Positions 21,801-28,938 of a stretch of 64,000 nt of DNA are shown here, piece by piece. The position numbers and the translations under genes are program-made. Positions within the stretch are counted from its first letter, which is position 1, and every line of letters begins with the position of its first letter. The notes below the pieces were generated by a model. The model did not search any database and was not told the origin of the DNA. It saw only the letters and a list, made by a program, of their open reading frames with translations. Source of the DNA: Opisthocomus hoazin (lineage: Eukaryota > Chordata > Aves > Opisthocomiformes > Opisthocomidae); assembly GCF_030867145.1 (NCBI RefSeq), contig NC_134417.1, positions 10,579,577 to 10,643,576 on the forward strand, read 5' to 3'.

Positions 21801-23006
21801 TTTGTACTGGTTACAGTTTCATGGCTTTTCACGGAGCACAAAAAGGCCTTTGCGGGGACTTAAGAAATGCCCCAACTGTGCTTGAAATTTCATAAGGCTT
21901 CTGTGCTTCATTATAAGTTTGATAAAGCTAATCTATGTTCTTTTTTTTCGCCAAGACATACCACAGAACATACGGTATGTTGTAGAAAGAGATTTTTTTT
22001 TTTTTTTGCCTGTAGTTTACTAAAAGCTGATGGACAAGTTCTCATTAAAAATGTATTGGTGGTTACAGTATACAAGTGCCGGCTCAGAAGCTTCTGGCCA
22101 AGCATTGGCATCTCCTGGCTCTTGTTTGGAAGAGTTTCGAGCCATCCCATTCATCGAGTGCCATGGCAGGGGGACGTGCAACTACTACACAAACTCCTAC
22201 AGCTTCTGGTTGGCATCGTTAAATCCAAGAAGAATGTTCAGGTAAACTGTACTTGCCTGCATCCGCACACACAGCACCATGCTGCAAGTCCCTGAGGGCA
22301 CGCTAACTGCCTGCGTAACGTGTTGGGGCTCCCCTAGTGATTCCCCTCAGTTTAGACATCCCCCTGTGTTAGGTTTAGGGTCATTCTGTAGAACAGTGAT
22401 GCCTTAAGTTAGCCAAGGACTTCAATGTCCTGGGTTCAGCCAGGACAGGGTTAATTTTCACCAGAATCCAGGAAGGGGCACAGCTGGGTGGGCTGCCCAA
22501 GCCCAACCTGGCCAAACCGAGCCGGGTACTCCATACCATGTGTCGCCATGCTGGGTTCCGGTCGGGGGGCGGCGGCGGGAACTCACTCGCGGCTCGGGAG
22601 CGCGGGCGCCAGTCCGGTCCGGGAGAGAGCGGCTCTGTGGGTTGTGGGGTTTGTGTTGTGTTTTCTCCTCATCTGTATCGTTGTTGTTCCTGTTGCCTCT
22701 GTTGGCTGTTCTGTTAAACTGCCCTTATCCCGACCCACCAGTTTCTGCCTCTTGCTGTCCATTCTCCTCCGCACCCCGGCGGGGGGAGGGGCGGCCACGT
22801 GGCGCTGTTGTTGCCGGCCACAACTAAACTATAACAGTCAATAATTCGATATATAAAGTTTCATCATCCCTCCCTGTTTTTTAAAGAAAAAAAGTAAATG
22901 TGTTTGTTTTCTTTGTTTTAGGAAACCTCTGCCACAGACTTTGAAAGCAGGAGAACTAGAAAATATCATCAGCCGTTGTCAGGTCTGCATGAAGAGACCA
23001 GTCTAA
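763..23006 (+). CDS. COL4A3: Collagen type IV alpha-3 chain, 3' part (24 exons, 5' incomplete)
   Basis: This is a network-forming basement-membrane collagen; in mammals alpha-3 assembles with alpha-4 and alpha-5, for example in the glomerular basement membrane. The 24 exons listed below join in frame to 961 complete codons plus a split first codon. The first 20 encode Gly-X-Y triplets with the short interruptions typical of type IV chains. The last five encode an NC1 domain with exactly 12 cysteines in the expected CxxC, SC and RCQVC settings. Identity as alpha-3 rather than alpha-4 rests on the C-terminus ([15 protein letters not shown] then RPV), the [12 protein letters not shown] segment, and MFF as the downstream neighbour, as in mammals. 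Most exons start with a split Gly codon (phase 1), the usual layout. If the 52-exon human structure holds, these are about exons 29-52. One intron (5202-5778) uses a GC donor. Confidence 0.97.
1378..1925 (-). mobile_element. CR1 LINE 3' fragment (end of reverse-transcriptase ORF and 3' UTR), antisense to COL4A3
   Basis: The minus strand from about 1917 to 1480 reads as the C-terminal part of CR1 ORF2. Hallmark strings include [37 protein letters not shown] and [16 protein letters not shown]. The low-coordinate end continues into the CR1 3' UTR, with the conserved GGTTGGA-type segment and a degenerate ATTATATGAT tail. The 5' end is truncated, as usual for target-primed LINE insertions. The frame is largely open but short, so the copy is non-autonomous. 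It lies in the intron between the exons at 763 and 2760. Confidence 0.93.
2760..2910 (+). CDS. COL4A3: COL4A3 exon b, collagenous
   Basis: The acceptor is CTCTTTGTTGCAG. It begins in phase 0 with GGT GAC CCA and ends GGA G|GTACTG in phase 1. It encodes [15 protein letters not shown] onward, with an early interruption where one extra residue breaks the triplet register (GMVIPG). Confidence 0.93.
3042..3155 (+). CDS. COL4A3: COL4A3 exon c, collagenous with Cys-containing interruption
   Basis: Acceptor CTTTTAG and donor CCAG|GTAGGA, both ends phase 1-compatible (114 bases). The helix is interrupted by GKPAECLTG, which contains a cysteine. The preceding intron is only 131 bases. Confidence 0.92.
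3894..4061 (+). CDS. COL4A3: COL4A3 exon d, collagenous
   Basis: Acceptor TTTTTCTTAG, donor CCGG|GTAAGG. It encodes [16 protein letters not shown], then the interruption GLSIPGIYG, then regular triplets to GISGVPG. Confidence 0.93.
5112..5201 (+). CDS. COL4A3: COL4A3 exon e, collagenous, with GC 5' splice site
   Basis: Acceptor TTATTCCACAG. It encodes [15 protein letters not shown] to GNPGIR in unbroken triplets. The only in-frame exit is AGAG|GCAAGT, a GC donor with perfect context. The nearest GT (5206) would leave the wrong phase for the next exon. Confidence 0.9.
5779..5913 (+). CDS. COL4A3: COL4A3 exon f, collagenous with long interruption
   Basis: Acceptor TTTTCTTGCAG, donor AAAG|GTATAC. 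It encodes [12 protein letters not shown] onward. The helix is broken by PSETLVDIG, one of the longer interruptions in this part of the chain, before GTKGEQGLK. Confidence 0.92.
6629..6727 (+). CDS. COL4A3: COL4A3 exon g, collagenous
   Basis: Acceptor TTTGTTTTAG, donor CCAG|GTACAG. It has 33 uninterrupted triplet-register codons from [13 protein letters not shown] to GMHGLPG. Confidence 0.92.
8249..8338 (+). CDS. COL4A3: COL4A3 exon h, collagenous
   Basis: Acceptor TTCATCTTGCAG. The donor CCAG|GTCATT is weak, but phase and triplet register fit. It encodes [16 protein letters not shown] to GDMGIPG without interruption. Confidence 0.88.
8689..8828 (+). CDS. COL4A3: COL4A3 exon i, collagenous
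   Basis: Acceptor TTTTTCCAG, donor AAG|GTATAA in phase 0. It encodes [13 protein letters not shown] onward. The GYPSAGPPG segment is an interruption that shifts the triplet register. Confidence 0.92.
9241..9298. repeat. Intronic inverted repeat (17-bp arms, 24-nt loop)
   Basis: TTGTCCTGGTTTTGGTT at 9241-9257 is the reverse complement of 9282-9298 with one mismatch. The RNA could form a strong hairpin in the intron between the exons at 8689 and 9989. No flanking duplication or known element was recognised. Confidence 0.6.
9989..10115 (+). CDS. COL4A3: COL4A3 exon j, collagenous
   Basis: Acceptor TTTTTCTCAG, preceded by a run of 22 T at 9936-9957. It begins in phase 0 with GGA GAT CAA and ends CCAG|GTCTGT in phase 1. 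It encodes unbroken triplets from [10 protein letters not shown] to GVTGIPG. Confidence 0.92.
10390..10470 (+). CDS. COL4A3: COL4A3 exon k, collagenous
   Basis: Acceptor CCCTTTTTTCTTACAG, donor CCAG|GTATGG. It encodes [13 protein letters not shown] to GIAGPPG without interruption. The preceding intron is 274 bases. Confidence 0.92.
11462..11560 (+). CDS. COL4A3: COL4A3 exon l, collagenous
   Basis: Acceptor GTAATTCACAG, a weak pyrimidine tract. Donor CCAG|GTAACA. It encodes [13 protein letters not shown] to GVKGEPG in perfect register. Confidence 0.9.
12570..12620 (+). CDS. COL4A3: COL4A3 exon m, collagenous mini-exon
   Basis: This is the smallest exon seen (51 bases). Acceptor TGTTTTGTAG, donor AGAG|GTGAGT (consensus). 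It encodes [18 protein letters not shown]. The RG-I step is an interruption. Confidence 0.9.
13632..13817 (+). CDS. COL4A3: COL4A3 exon n, collagenous, contains an RGD
   Basis: Acceptor ACTTTGTAG, donor CCAG|GTGTGT, 186 bases. It encodes [13 protein letters not shown] onward, an Arg-Gly-Asp tripeptide (GVRGDQG) and the interruption GVAITGQKG. Confidence 0.92.
14111..14224 (+). mobile_element. CR1 LINE 3'-UTR fragment, sense to COL4A3
   Basis: This is the conserved CR1 3' tail: GGTTTAGTGGTGGACTT, a GGTTTACAGTTGGACTC-type core, and CTTTTCCAACCTAAATGATT followed by one TCTATGATT unit. Only about 115 bases remain, and no coding part is present. It lies in the intron between the exons at 13,632 and 14,488. 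Confidence 0.88.
14488..14618 (+). CDS. COL4A3: COL4A3 exon o, collagenous
   Basis: Acceptor TTTCTGTATAG, donor AAA|GTCAGT in phase 0. It encodes [10 protein letters not shown], then the interruption GLPALSMKG, then regular triplets to GPPGPK. Confidence 0.91.
15017..15070. repeat. Perfect 27-bp tandem duplication just upstream of a splice acceptor
   Basis: The unit ATAGCATGCAGATTCTGCTT, continuing CCTGGTT, occurs at 15017-15043 and again without change at 15044-15070. It ends 25 bases before the COL4A3 exon at 15096, so it may overlap the branch-point region. The lack of divergence implies a recent event. Confidence 0.95.
15096..15168 (+). CDS. COL4A3: COL4A3 exon p, collagenous
   Basis: Acceptor GATTTGCAG. 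It begins in phase 0 with GGA ATA GAA and ends AAAG|GTACTC. It encodes [13 protein letters not shown] to GFPGVKG without interruption. Confidence 0.92.
16526..16597 (+). CDS. COL4A3: COL4A3 exon q, collagenous
   Basis: Acceptor CTTCTTTCTCAG, donor CATG|GTAACC. It encodes [13 protein letters not shown] to GPKGQHG. The intron that follows is only 115 bases, the shortest in this part of the gene. Confidence 0.92.
16713..16832 (+). CDS. COL4A3: COL4A3 exon r, collagenous
   Basis: Acceptor TTTTGCTGCTAG, donor CAAG|GTGGTT. It encodes GPPGVPG, the interruption [11 protein letters not shown], and regular triplets to GIPGLQG. Confidence 0.91.
17854..17952 (+). CDS. COL4A3: COL4A3 exon s, collagenous
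   Basis: Acceptor ACAATTTAG, preceded by a T-rich tract. Donor AGAG|GTACAG. It encodes [13 protein letters not shown] to GFPGQRG without interruption. A search of the intron before it (16833-17853) shows nothing recognisable. Confidence 0.92.
18543..18755 (+). CDS. COL4A3: COL4A3 exon t, end of triple helix and start of NC1
   Basis: Acceptor CCCTCTGCAG, donor CTTG|GTACTG. The last triplets (GLPGSPG) give way to [10 protein letters not shown] and then NC1 ([19 protein letters not shown] ... [13 protein letters not shown]). The segment [15 protein letters not shown] corresponds to the human Goodpasture EA epitope region but differs at several positions. The RGD that human alpha-3 carries just before NC1 is absent. 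Confidence 0.95.
19421..19598 (+). CDS. COL4A3: COL4A3 exon u, NC1 (tumstatin-equivalent segment)
   Basis: Acceptor TTGTCTTTTAG, donor AGCAG|GTGAGA in phase 2. It encodes [18 protein letters not shown] onward through NDYSYWLS, with three cysteines. The Met of VDMAPI aligns with NC1 Met93, which forms the sulfilimine cross-link between trimers. The segment from TMPFLFC to NDYSYWL corresponds to the human anti-angiogenic tumstatin peptide. Confidence 0.96.
20638..20752 (+). CDS. COL4A3: COL4A3 exon v, NC1
   Basis: Acceptor TTTCTTCTTACAG, donor ATG|GTAAGG in phase 0. It encodes [19 protein letters not shown] to WKGFSFVM, with three cysteines. It starts the second half-repeat of the NC1 fold. 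Confidence 0.96.
22069..22241 (+). CDS. COL4A3: COL4A3 exon w, NC1
   Basis: Acceptor GTGGTTACAG, donor TTCAG|GTAAAC in phase 2. It encodes [19 protein letters not shown] through [12 protein letters not shown] to SLNPRRMF, with three cysteines. This alpha-3-like string separates the gene from COL4A4. Confidence 0.97.
22426..22836 (+). mobile_element. Solo LTR of an endogenous retrovirus in the last COL4A3 intron
   Basis: This 411-base block starts TGTCCTGGGTTCAGCCAGGA and ends CTATAACA, so it has the TG...CA termini of an LTR. I recognise the opening as a common bird LTR family; the + orientation is inferred from that. TTCAA before and GTCAA after look like a 5-bp target-site duplication with one change. 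No internal retroviral genes lie on either side, so it is a solo LTR. It is much richer in CpG than the surrounding intron, which suggests limited decay and a fairly young insertion. Confidence 0.82.
22922..23006 (+). CDS. COL4A3: COL4A3 last coding exon, end of NC1, stop TAA at 23004
   Basis: Acceptor TTTGTTTTAG. It encodes [18 protein letters not shown], then CQVCMKRPV and stop. The Lys just after the junction (MFR|KP) aligns with the Lys211 position that pairs with Met93 in the sulfilimine bond. The last two of the 12 NC1 cysteines are here. Confidence 0.97.
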
Positions 23007-23517
23007 ACAGTGGCCACTCTTCATGGAACATGAAACTCTGCTTTTATTACAAACAATTGCCTAACTCTGAAGAGCTATAATTTATTAAAGTCCAACAGCA
23101 TCTGGAAAGAAAATTATAAATTGCCAGTGCAGCACTGTGGTGAGGCAGGGCAACAGTTTGACTTTCCTCTTTGACAAATCACGAAGCACTTTGTCGGAGA
23201 AAGCTTGTAATGGCAGTCTGCAGGGGCTCCTCCTGAACTGTGTCGTTTCTAAGCTGCATCTTCATGATGAAACTATGGCATTGCCAGATCTTTAATGAAA
23301 GATGTTAGTGCTGCCGTGTGTCGTGTGCTTTTCAAACTGCAAGACAAACTAAATGCTCTACTATCAGCTTACATATATTCAGTGTTCAGAATGGATATAA
23401 TTTAAGATTAAAAAATCTGGCACTTACGAGAGATAACGTTCAATAGGAAATATTTTCAGTGCACTTTTAAATATATATTGATTCATTTAGGGTTGCTTTG
23501 TTTTGGTTTTCCTGTCT

Positions 23518-23523
23518 AATAAA
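23518..23523 (+). terminator. COL4A3: Likely COL4A3 poly(A) signal AATAAA
   Basis: This is the first canonical AATAAA after the stop codon, giving a 3' UTR of about 530 bases. It is followed by a pyrimidine-rich stretch. The AT-rich sequence to about 25.7 kb has further AATAAA words, so longer 3' UTR forms are possible. Confidence 0.6.
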
Positions 23524-23540
23524 CAAGTATCTCCCCACTT

Positions 23541-25796
23541 ACCTCACTTTCCTCTGGCTGGCAAACAGGAATACAACCTTTTCTGTATCACTGTAATAAT
23601 AGTGGTAGGTTTTGACTAGCCAGAAAGGGACCTACACCATGCACTGGGCAGGGACAGCACAGTGGTGACATGCACTAGCTGTGCTCTCCAGAGTGACTAC
23701 GGCAAAGGGCTGACTATAATTGAAAATGTTGGAAAGTTTCCATTAGATTCGATGGCTTTTGACACAGATCATGAGATCTTTTAAATAGTTGACAGTATTG
23801 GGCCTTTACTATGATCACATACTTTTGTCTCTGCTGAAGAACAACTATTTAGCATATCACAATTTGGGATTTTGATGGAATTAACAATTACTGTATGGCT
23901 CAATGGCTCCCATGGCATTATCAGGTTATCACACACCAGTCGGGATGGGACGTCTTTCTATTTCATTTTTAATAGATAACAAAAAACATAATAGTCACAT
24001 TTTATAATATTCCATATTTAAATATTTATCACAAATTGTATTCTGTATTTAAATATTTATCACACATTTCTGCAAATGAAACCATTTATTCCATCCAGTT
24101 AAATATATGCATCCAAAATTTAACAAAAAGACTAATATTTCAATTGTACCATCTGAGCACTGACTTACACAAGAGAATCCTCCTGTAAATGAACATAAAT
24201 ACTTGAAAAGCACTTTCATTTATTCATGTAACTTATATAAAGTTGTAGCTCTGGGGGTTTTTTTTAATAACATTGCACTTGCAAGGCTACTTAAAATTGT
24301 AATGTTAACATTTAAAATTTTAATATTTTTTTAATACTTGCACAATCTATCAAAATTCCAGTATTTAGTGTTAAAGAAGAAGCGTAATTCATCCGAATAA
24401 TGCTGTAATGCAGCATTTTAAATGTAGGGTCTAGCAATTCATTGAAATAACCAAGATTTCTCATTTAGATCATTTTTAAGCCAGTGAAATGTTATATTGT
24501 TTTTGTTAAAATACTTGCATTGTGTTTGTCTGACTGTTTGAATTTTCAGTGTTAACCGAACTAAGAAAAAGTTTCATCTGTGTTTCATGCCAGTATCTTC
24601 TGATGGAGCTAACGTGAAGATACCATTTCATGAACTGAATGCATATTTTAAAATTATTGGTTGCTTGAACAGTCATATTAAGTCTGTTTGCAAGGTGTAA
24701 TTGTGAATTTGCAGATTTTTATGAAGAATCTCTATGCAGATGCACTACCAGTATGAAGGTGTTAATATTTAGTCTTCCATTTGAACCACGTTTGGGGGTG
24801 GGGGTGTGTTCCTTAAAACAAACACATACTAGTTTTTTCCTTAGAATCTGAAGTTTGCTTTAAATACTCAAAGATAAAATCCACACCCATTGCCTGTTAG
24901 GTTGTTGGGTTTTTGTTTGGTTTTTTTTTTTCCATTAAGGTTCATTACAGTCACCCGAAGGCATTTTATACTGTATGCAAGTGATGACTGTGGAGACTTT
25001 CCTGTAAAACTTGCTAGTAAAATGCAGAATGCAAGTACCTGAGGTTGCAGTCTGCTGGAAATGGTCAGTAGAGGACAGTGTGTAAGGAGAAGGGAATGGA
25101 CTGTGGTTTAAATGTCCAAAGGTAAGTTACAAAGAGTTATGTCTCAAAGTATAGCACGTAACTGGACGTTATGCCTTGTGCCCAGCTTTGGATTCCGCTG
25201 CTTGCTTATTGTGTGGCCTGCAACAAGTTACTAAAGAAAGATTTTCATAAATAGCTTTAGATTTTGAGTGCTCAAACTCAGTCTTTCTTTCAAAAGCATG
25301 AAACACAACTGCAGGGACACCTCTGTTCATCAAGCCCAGCATAATACAAGCTGGACATGGAACATCGAAGAAAAACTTCGGGGGGGGGGGGGGGGGGAAG
25401 TTGATCTTAACTTCTCTCTGCAGATGCAGATCATTTTACTTCCCTACGGCTAATGATTGTTGTGAGGATTAATTAACTCATGTCTGTAAATTCTTTGAGA
25501 GCCTTAACTGGAAAATGCTGAAGAGGTGCAAGGTGTTAACAGATTGTACTGAAAGAACGGAAGCGTGAGAAATCAGAAATAATGATCAAACAATAAAAAG
25601 GGGGGGGAGTGGAGAAAGGAAGAAAGCAAACCTTCTGCTAAATAGAGCCAAATAAAAATATTTTGACTAAATAAAAAATAAAAGACCCGTTTCTCTTGGT
25701 TTTTTTTGTTCTTCCCAGTGCTAATGGTCTTTTACACTAGCTATGCACAATCTTATTTACTTTAAAAAAAAAGAATAAAAAAAGTTTTTAAAATAG
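23541..25796. other. Intergenic or extended 3' UTR, no gene seen
   Basis: AT-rich sequence with no supportable open frame. It contains an imperfect 30-bp tandem duplication at about 24009-24068 (the TATTTAAATATTTATCACA core occurs twice) and the G18 run. It may partly be alternative COL4A3 3' UTR. Confidence 0.6.
25380..25397 (+). repeat. Homopolymer of 18 G
   Basis: An uninterrupted G18 lies between AAACTTC and AAGTTGATC. Such tracts can form G-quadruplexes and are prone to length error in sequencing, so the exact count is uncertain. Confidence 0.9.
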
Positions 25797-27303
25797 TGTC
25801 ATCTGGTTAAAAGACAGTAGGTGGAGCCTGCCCTCGGAAAGACACTTGTTCTGTTACTTGCACTACTGTAGCCTCGTAGAGGCCACTGACTGTTATCCAC
25901 TGCTGTTGTTTCACGTGGGCACCAGTGATACGGCCGGGAGCAGCCTGAGGACAACCAAGAAGGATTACACAGCCTTGGGAGCTGCGGTGACTGTAGTTTT
26001 TTCCTCAGTCCCCTGGTCAAACAGAAGGGTAACCTGGTTACAGGACTGGTGCCACAGCCAGGGGTCTGGTTACTTAAGCCATGGGACTCACTTTGAGAAA
26101 CCCGGGGGCTGATGGGGTCCATCTGTCAGAGAAGGGGAAGAGCATCTTCGGTCAGGGGCTTGCCAGGCTGAGGAAGAGGGCTTTAAACTAAGGATGCCAG
26201 GGGAGGGGAATCTCAATCCATCCCACTGCTACCAGTTTGAGAGCCTGGAGAAGGATCACAGGTCAGCAGGAGAGCACCTGAAGGGCAGCACGAAGGAACT
26301 CCAGGCAGCGCAGTTGGGGGCCCAGCTGAAACGCCTCTGTGCAAACACACCCAGCATGGGGGGAATAAACAGGAGGAGACAGAGACGTGCGCACGCCTGC
26401 AGGGCTGTGATCCTACTGGTATCGGGGAGACGTGGTGGGACGGCTCCTATGACTGGAGCGTTGGAATGGAAGGATACAGGCTCTTCCTTGAGGAAGGACA
26501 GGCAGGGGAGATGAGGGGTGTCACCCTCTACATCAGTGGCCAGCTGGAGAGCATGGAGCTCTGCCTGGGGCCAGATGAGAAGAGCTTATGGGTCAGGATC
26601 AAAGGGAGGACAGGGACAGGTGACATTGTAGTGGGGGTCTCCTACAGGCCACCTGACCAGGAAGACTGAGCAGATGAGGCCCTCGGTAGACAGACAGGAG
26701 CAGCCTCACGTTCACAATTCCTGGCCTCATGGTGGACTTCAACCACTCCGATAATCTGTTGGAGGGACAACGTAGCAGGGCATAAGCAATCCGGGAGGTT
26801 CCTGGAATGCACTGGTGGTAACTTCCTTCTCCAAGTGATAGAGGAGCCAATGAGGAGAGGTGCTATGCTGGACCTTGTTCTTACCAACAAGGAGGGGCTG
26901 GTGGGGAATGTGAAGCTCAAGGGCAGCCTTGGCTGCAGTGGCCATGAAATGGTGGAGTTCAAGATCCTTAGGGCAGCGAGGGGGGCACACATCAAGCTCA
27001 CTCCCCTGGACTTCAGGAGAGCAGACTTTGGCCTCTTCAGGGATCTGCTCGGCAGAGTACCACGGGATAAAAGTCAGGGAGAGAAGAGGGGCCCAAGAAA
27101 GCTGGTTAATATTCAGGGATCACACCCTCCAAGCTCAGGAGCAATGCATCCCAGCGAAGAGGAAACCAGGCAAAAACGCCAGGAGGCCTGCATGGATGAA
27201 CAGGGAGTTCCTGGACATAGTCAGGCACAAAAAGGAAGCCTACAGAGGGTGGAAGCAAGGACGGGTAGCCTGGGAAGAATACAGAGAAATTATCTGAGCA
27301 ACT
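25797..27303 (+). mobile_element. CR1 LINE internal fragment: end of ORF1 (esterase-like) and endonuclease part of ORF2
   Basis: From about 25,800 to 26,190 the + strand resembles the C-terminal part of CR1 ORF1. It has the GDSL-type-esterase-like LLLFHVGTSDTA motif, THFEKPG, and the ending LARLRKRALN then stop. From about 26,460 it matches the ORF2 apurinic-type endonuclease: GYRLFLEEGQAG, LWVRIKGRTGTGDIVVGVSY then [39 protein letters not shown], and [16 protein letters not shown]. Several frameshifts and stops break both frames. Homology ends abruptly at the EEYR position, and the reverse transcriptase and 3' UTR are missing. This is the reverse of the normal 5'-truncated CR1 pattern. Confidence 0.9.
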
Positions 27304-27419
27304 TTTTATAATTTTTTTTTTATAGACTTTTTATAGATTTTTTTTTTGTAAGACTAAATCCCTATTGCTAGTTTATAAATCTAAGAGCCTGGAGATGTGG
27401 TGAAATGGAGGAGGATTCT

Positions 27420-27525
27420 CCTACAGAATGATGGGGATTGCCTGGTAAGGTGTGCTCAGGCCAACAATTTGTGTTCCAAGGCAGCCAAATGTAAGACCAT
27501 ACATCTGAATGCAAATAACGCTTTC
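27420..27525 (+). mobile_element. Possible old CR1/L3-type LINE remnant
   Basis: The stretch translating as SKAAKCKTIHLNANNA resembles the AKCKVLHLG region of CR1-clade reverse transcriptases. It is short and degenerate, and may be a separate ancient fragment beside the larger CR1 copy. Confidence 0.3.
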
Positions 27526-28627
27526 TCATTGTTGCACAACTTTTATCTAGTAAGAGATCGTATTTCAGACCACTTGCCCCTGTAAAACAGTGCTGTTGTT
27601 ATTTGTAAAGGGCTGAATTAGCAGGTTGCAGGCCTTGGATCAATATACGCTTCAGTACTTCTGACATCACTACTCACTGTGACCTTCAAAACATTACTGT
27701 GACCGTAAATCAAAACATAGGGAAAGCTCAGAGGCTACCTTCCTCTCTTTACAAAACAATCTGCTGTATGTAATAGCATTTTTCATTTTATTTTTCTGTA
27801 TGGGATTGGAAAAGGGGTAAGTTACCCACACCACAAGGGAAGAGCTGCTATTAGGCAGCCTGTGCTGTGGGTGAGAGCCAGTTTGAGGAGGGGTCACCGA
27901 ACGGGACCCTCAGAAGGGTGATGCCGACACAAGGAGCTGGTGCTCTGCCAGCCAGAATCGACGTGCTGGCTGGGTTAAAGTGGGACAGGAAACCCCATCT
28001 GCCGACGAATTTTATGCAGTGTTAACGGGGTGGTGATGGACAAGGAAAAGGCACTGCTTGGCAGGGCAGCCTCTGTGATGCTCGCCAGCCGTGAAGCCCG
28101 ACTAGCAGCCGGGTTTTCTGAAGCCTGGCAGTTGCTGTCGAGTGGTAGCTGGGCAGCTCCCGACCTGTCAGGGAACGCGCCCTCAAGTGCCGGACCTTTC
28201 GTCCTCGCACGCGAGGGTGCCGCCGGGCTCGTCACACCCCCGGCCGGGCCTTCCACCCGCGGAGCACGGAGTTAGACCTTCGCGCTGCCGTACTACAGCG
28301 GCGCAGAGACGACGAGCGCTTCAGGCGCAGCTCTCCCGCTCGGCGGCCAACGCCTCAGGCAGGGCGGGCGCCGAGGGCCTGGCGCTGCGGGCCTGGCGCT
28401 GACCCCGCGGCTCCGCGGCCGGGCGGCGGAGGCCCAACAGCCCCGCGCCGAGCCGGCGCACGCTGAGGCGAGCGGCCTGCCCTCGGCGCACGCAGCGGGA
28501 AGCCGACGAGGGGCTCCGGGGCCGGGGTCAGCGGGGTCTCTCGGGCAGAGGCCCGCACCCCTAACAGCCCTCTTCCCGCTCCGCTCCCACCGGTGACCTT
28601 GCGCCGCGGCCTGGGGACACCGCCCAG

Positions 28628-28639
28628 CGCGCGTGCGCG
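28628..28639 (+). promoter_or_regulatory. NRF-1 binding-site consensus in the MFF promoter
   Basis: CGCGCGTGCGCG fits YGCGCRTGCGCR exactly. NRF-1 controls many nuclear genes for mitochondrial proteins, which suits MFF. Its use is inferred. Confidence 0.65.
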
Positions 28640-28660
28640 GCGCCCGCCTTCCCTCACTAA

Positions 28661-28671
28661 ACATGGCTGCC
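28661..28671 (+). promoter_or_regulatory. YY1-like element
   Basis: ACATGGCTGCC resembles the YY1 core (ATGGCnGC), which often lies at or just after the start of transcription in CpG promoters. It could mark the MFF start. Confidence 0.4.
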
Positions 28672-28938
28672 CTCCGGCTCCTCGCACCTGAGGCACCAGC
28701 GAGAGCCTTTTCCGCCCTCTTTCAGTCACATGACGCGCGGCTCCCCGGCCCGGCAGCCCTTACGGGAAGCCGATGGGGACAAGCGGGCCCGTCTTTGCGT
28801 CTCACCTGAGGAGCGGGGTGAGGGCGCGGCGCGCCGCTTAACCACCCCCGCCGGCGGGAGGCAGAGCGCGGGCGCGCAGCGCGGTACGGGCGGCCCGGGC
28901 AGGGCCGGGGCTCGCCGGCCGCCTTCCCGCCGCTCTGG
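28672..28938 (+). other. MFF: Putative MFF exon 1 (5' UTR)
   Basis: The 3' boundary is inferred from the strong donor CTCTGG|GTGAGTACGG at 28939. The 5' boundary is not visible in the sequence and is placed only at the YY1-like site. Another donor-like GTGAGG occurs at 28817, so the leader may vary. No coding is assigned. Confidence 0.4.

Noticed and set aside
763-23006. COL4A4 or COL4A1-like identity for the collagen gene
   Set aside because: The NC1 end ([25 protein letters not shown]) and the downstream MFF fit alpha-3. The alpha-4 C-terminus is different, and alpha-1 lies elsewhere beside COL4A2.
26599-27001. Minus-strand frames of 83-119 codons
   Set aside because: They are antisense shadows of the CR1 endonuclease region.
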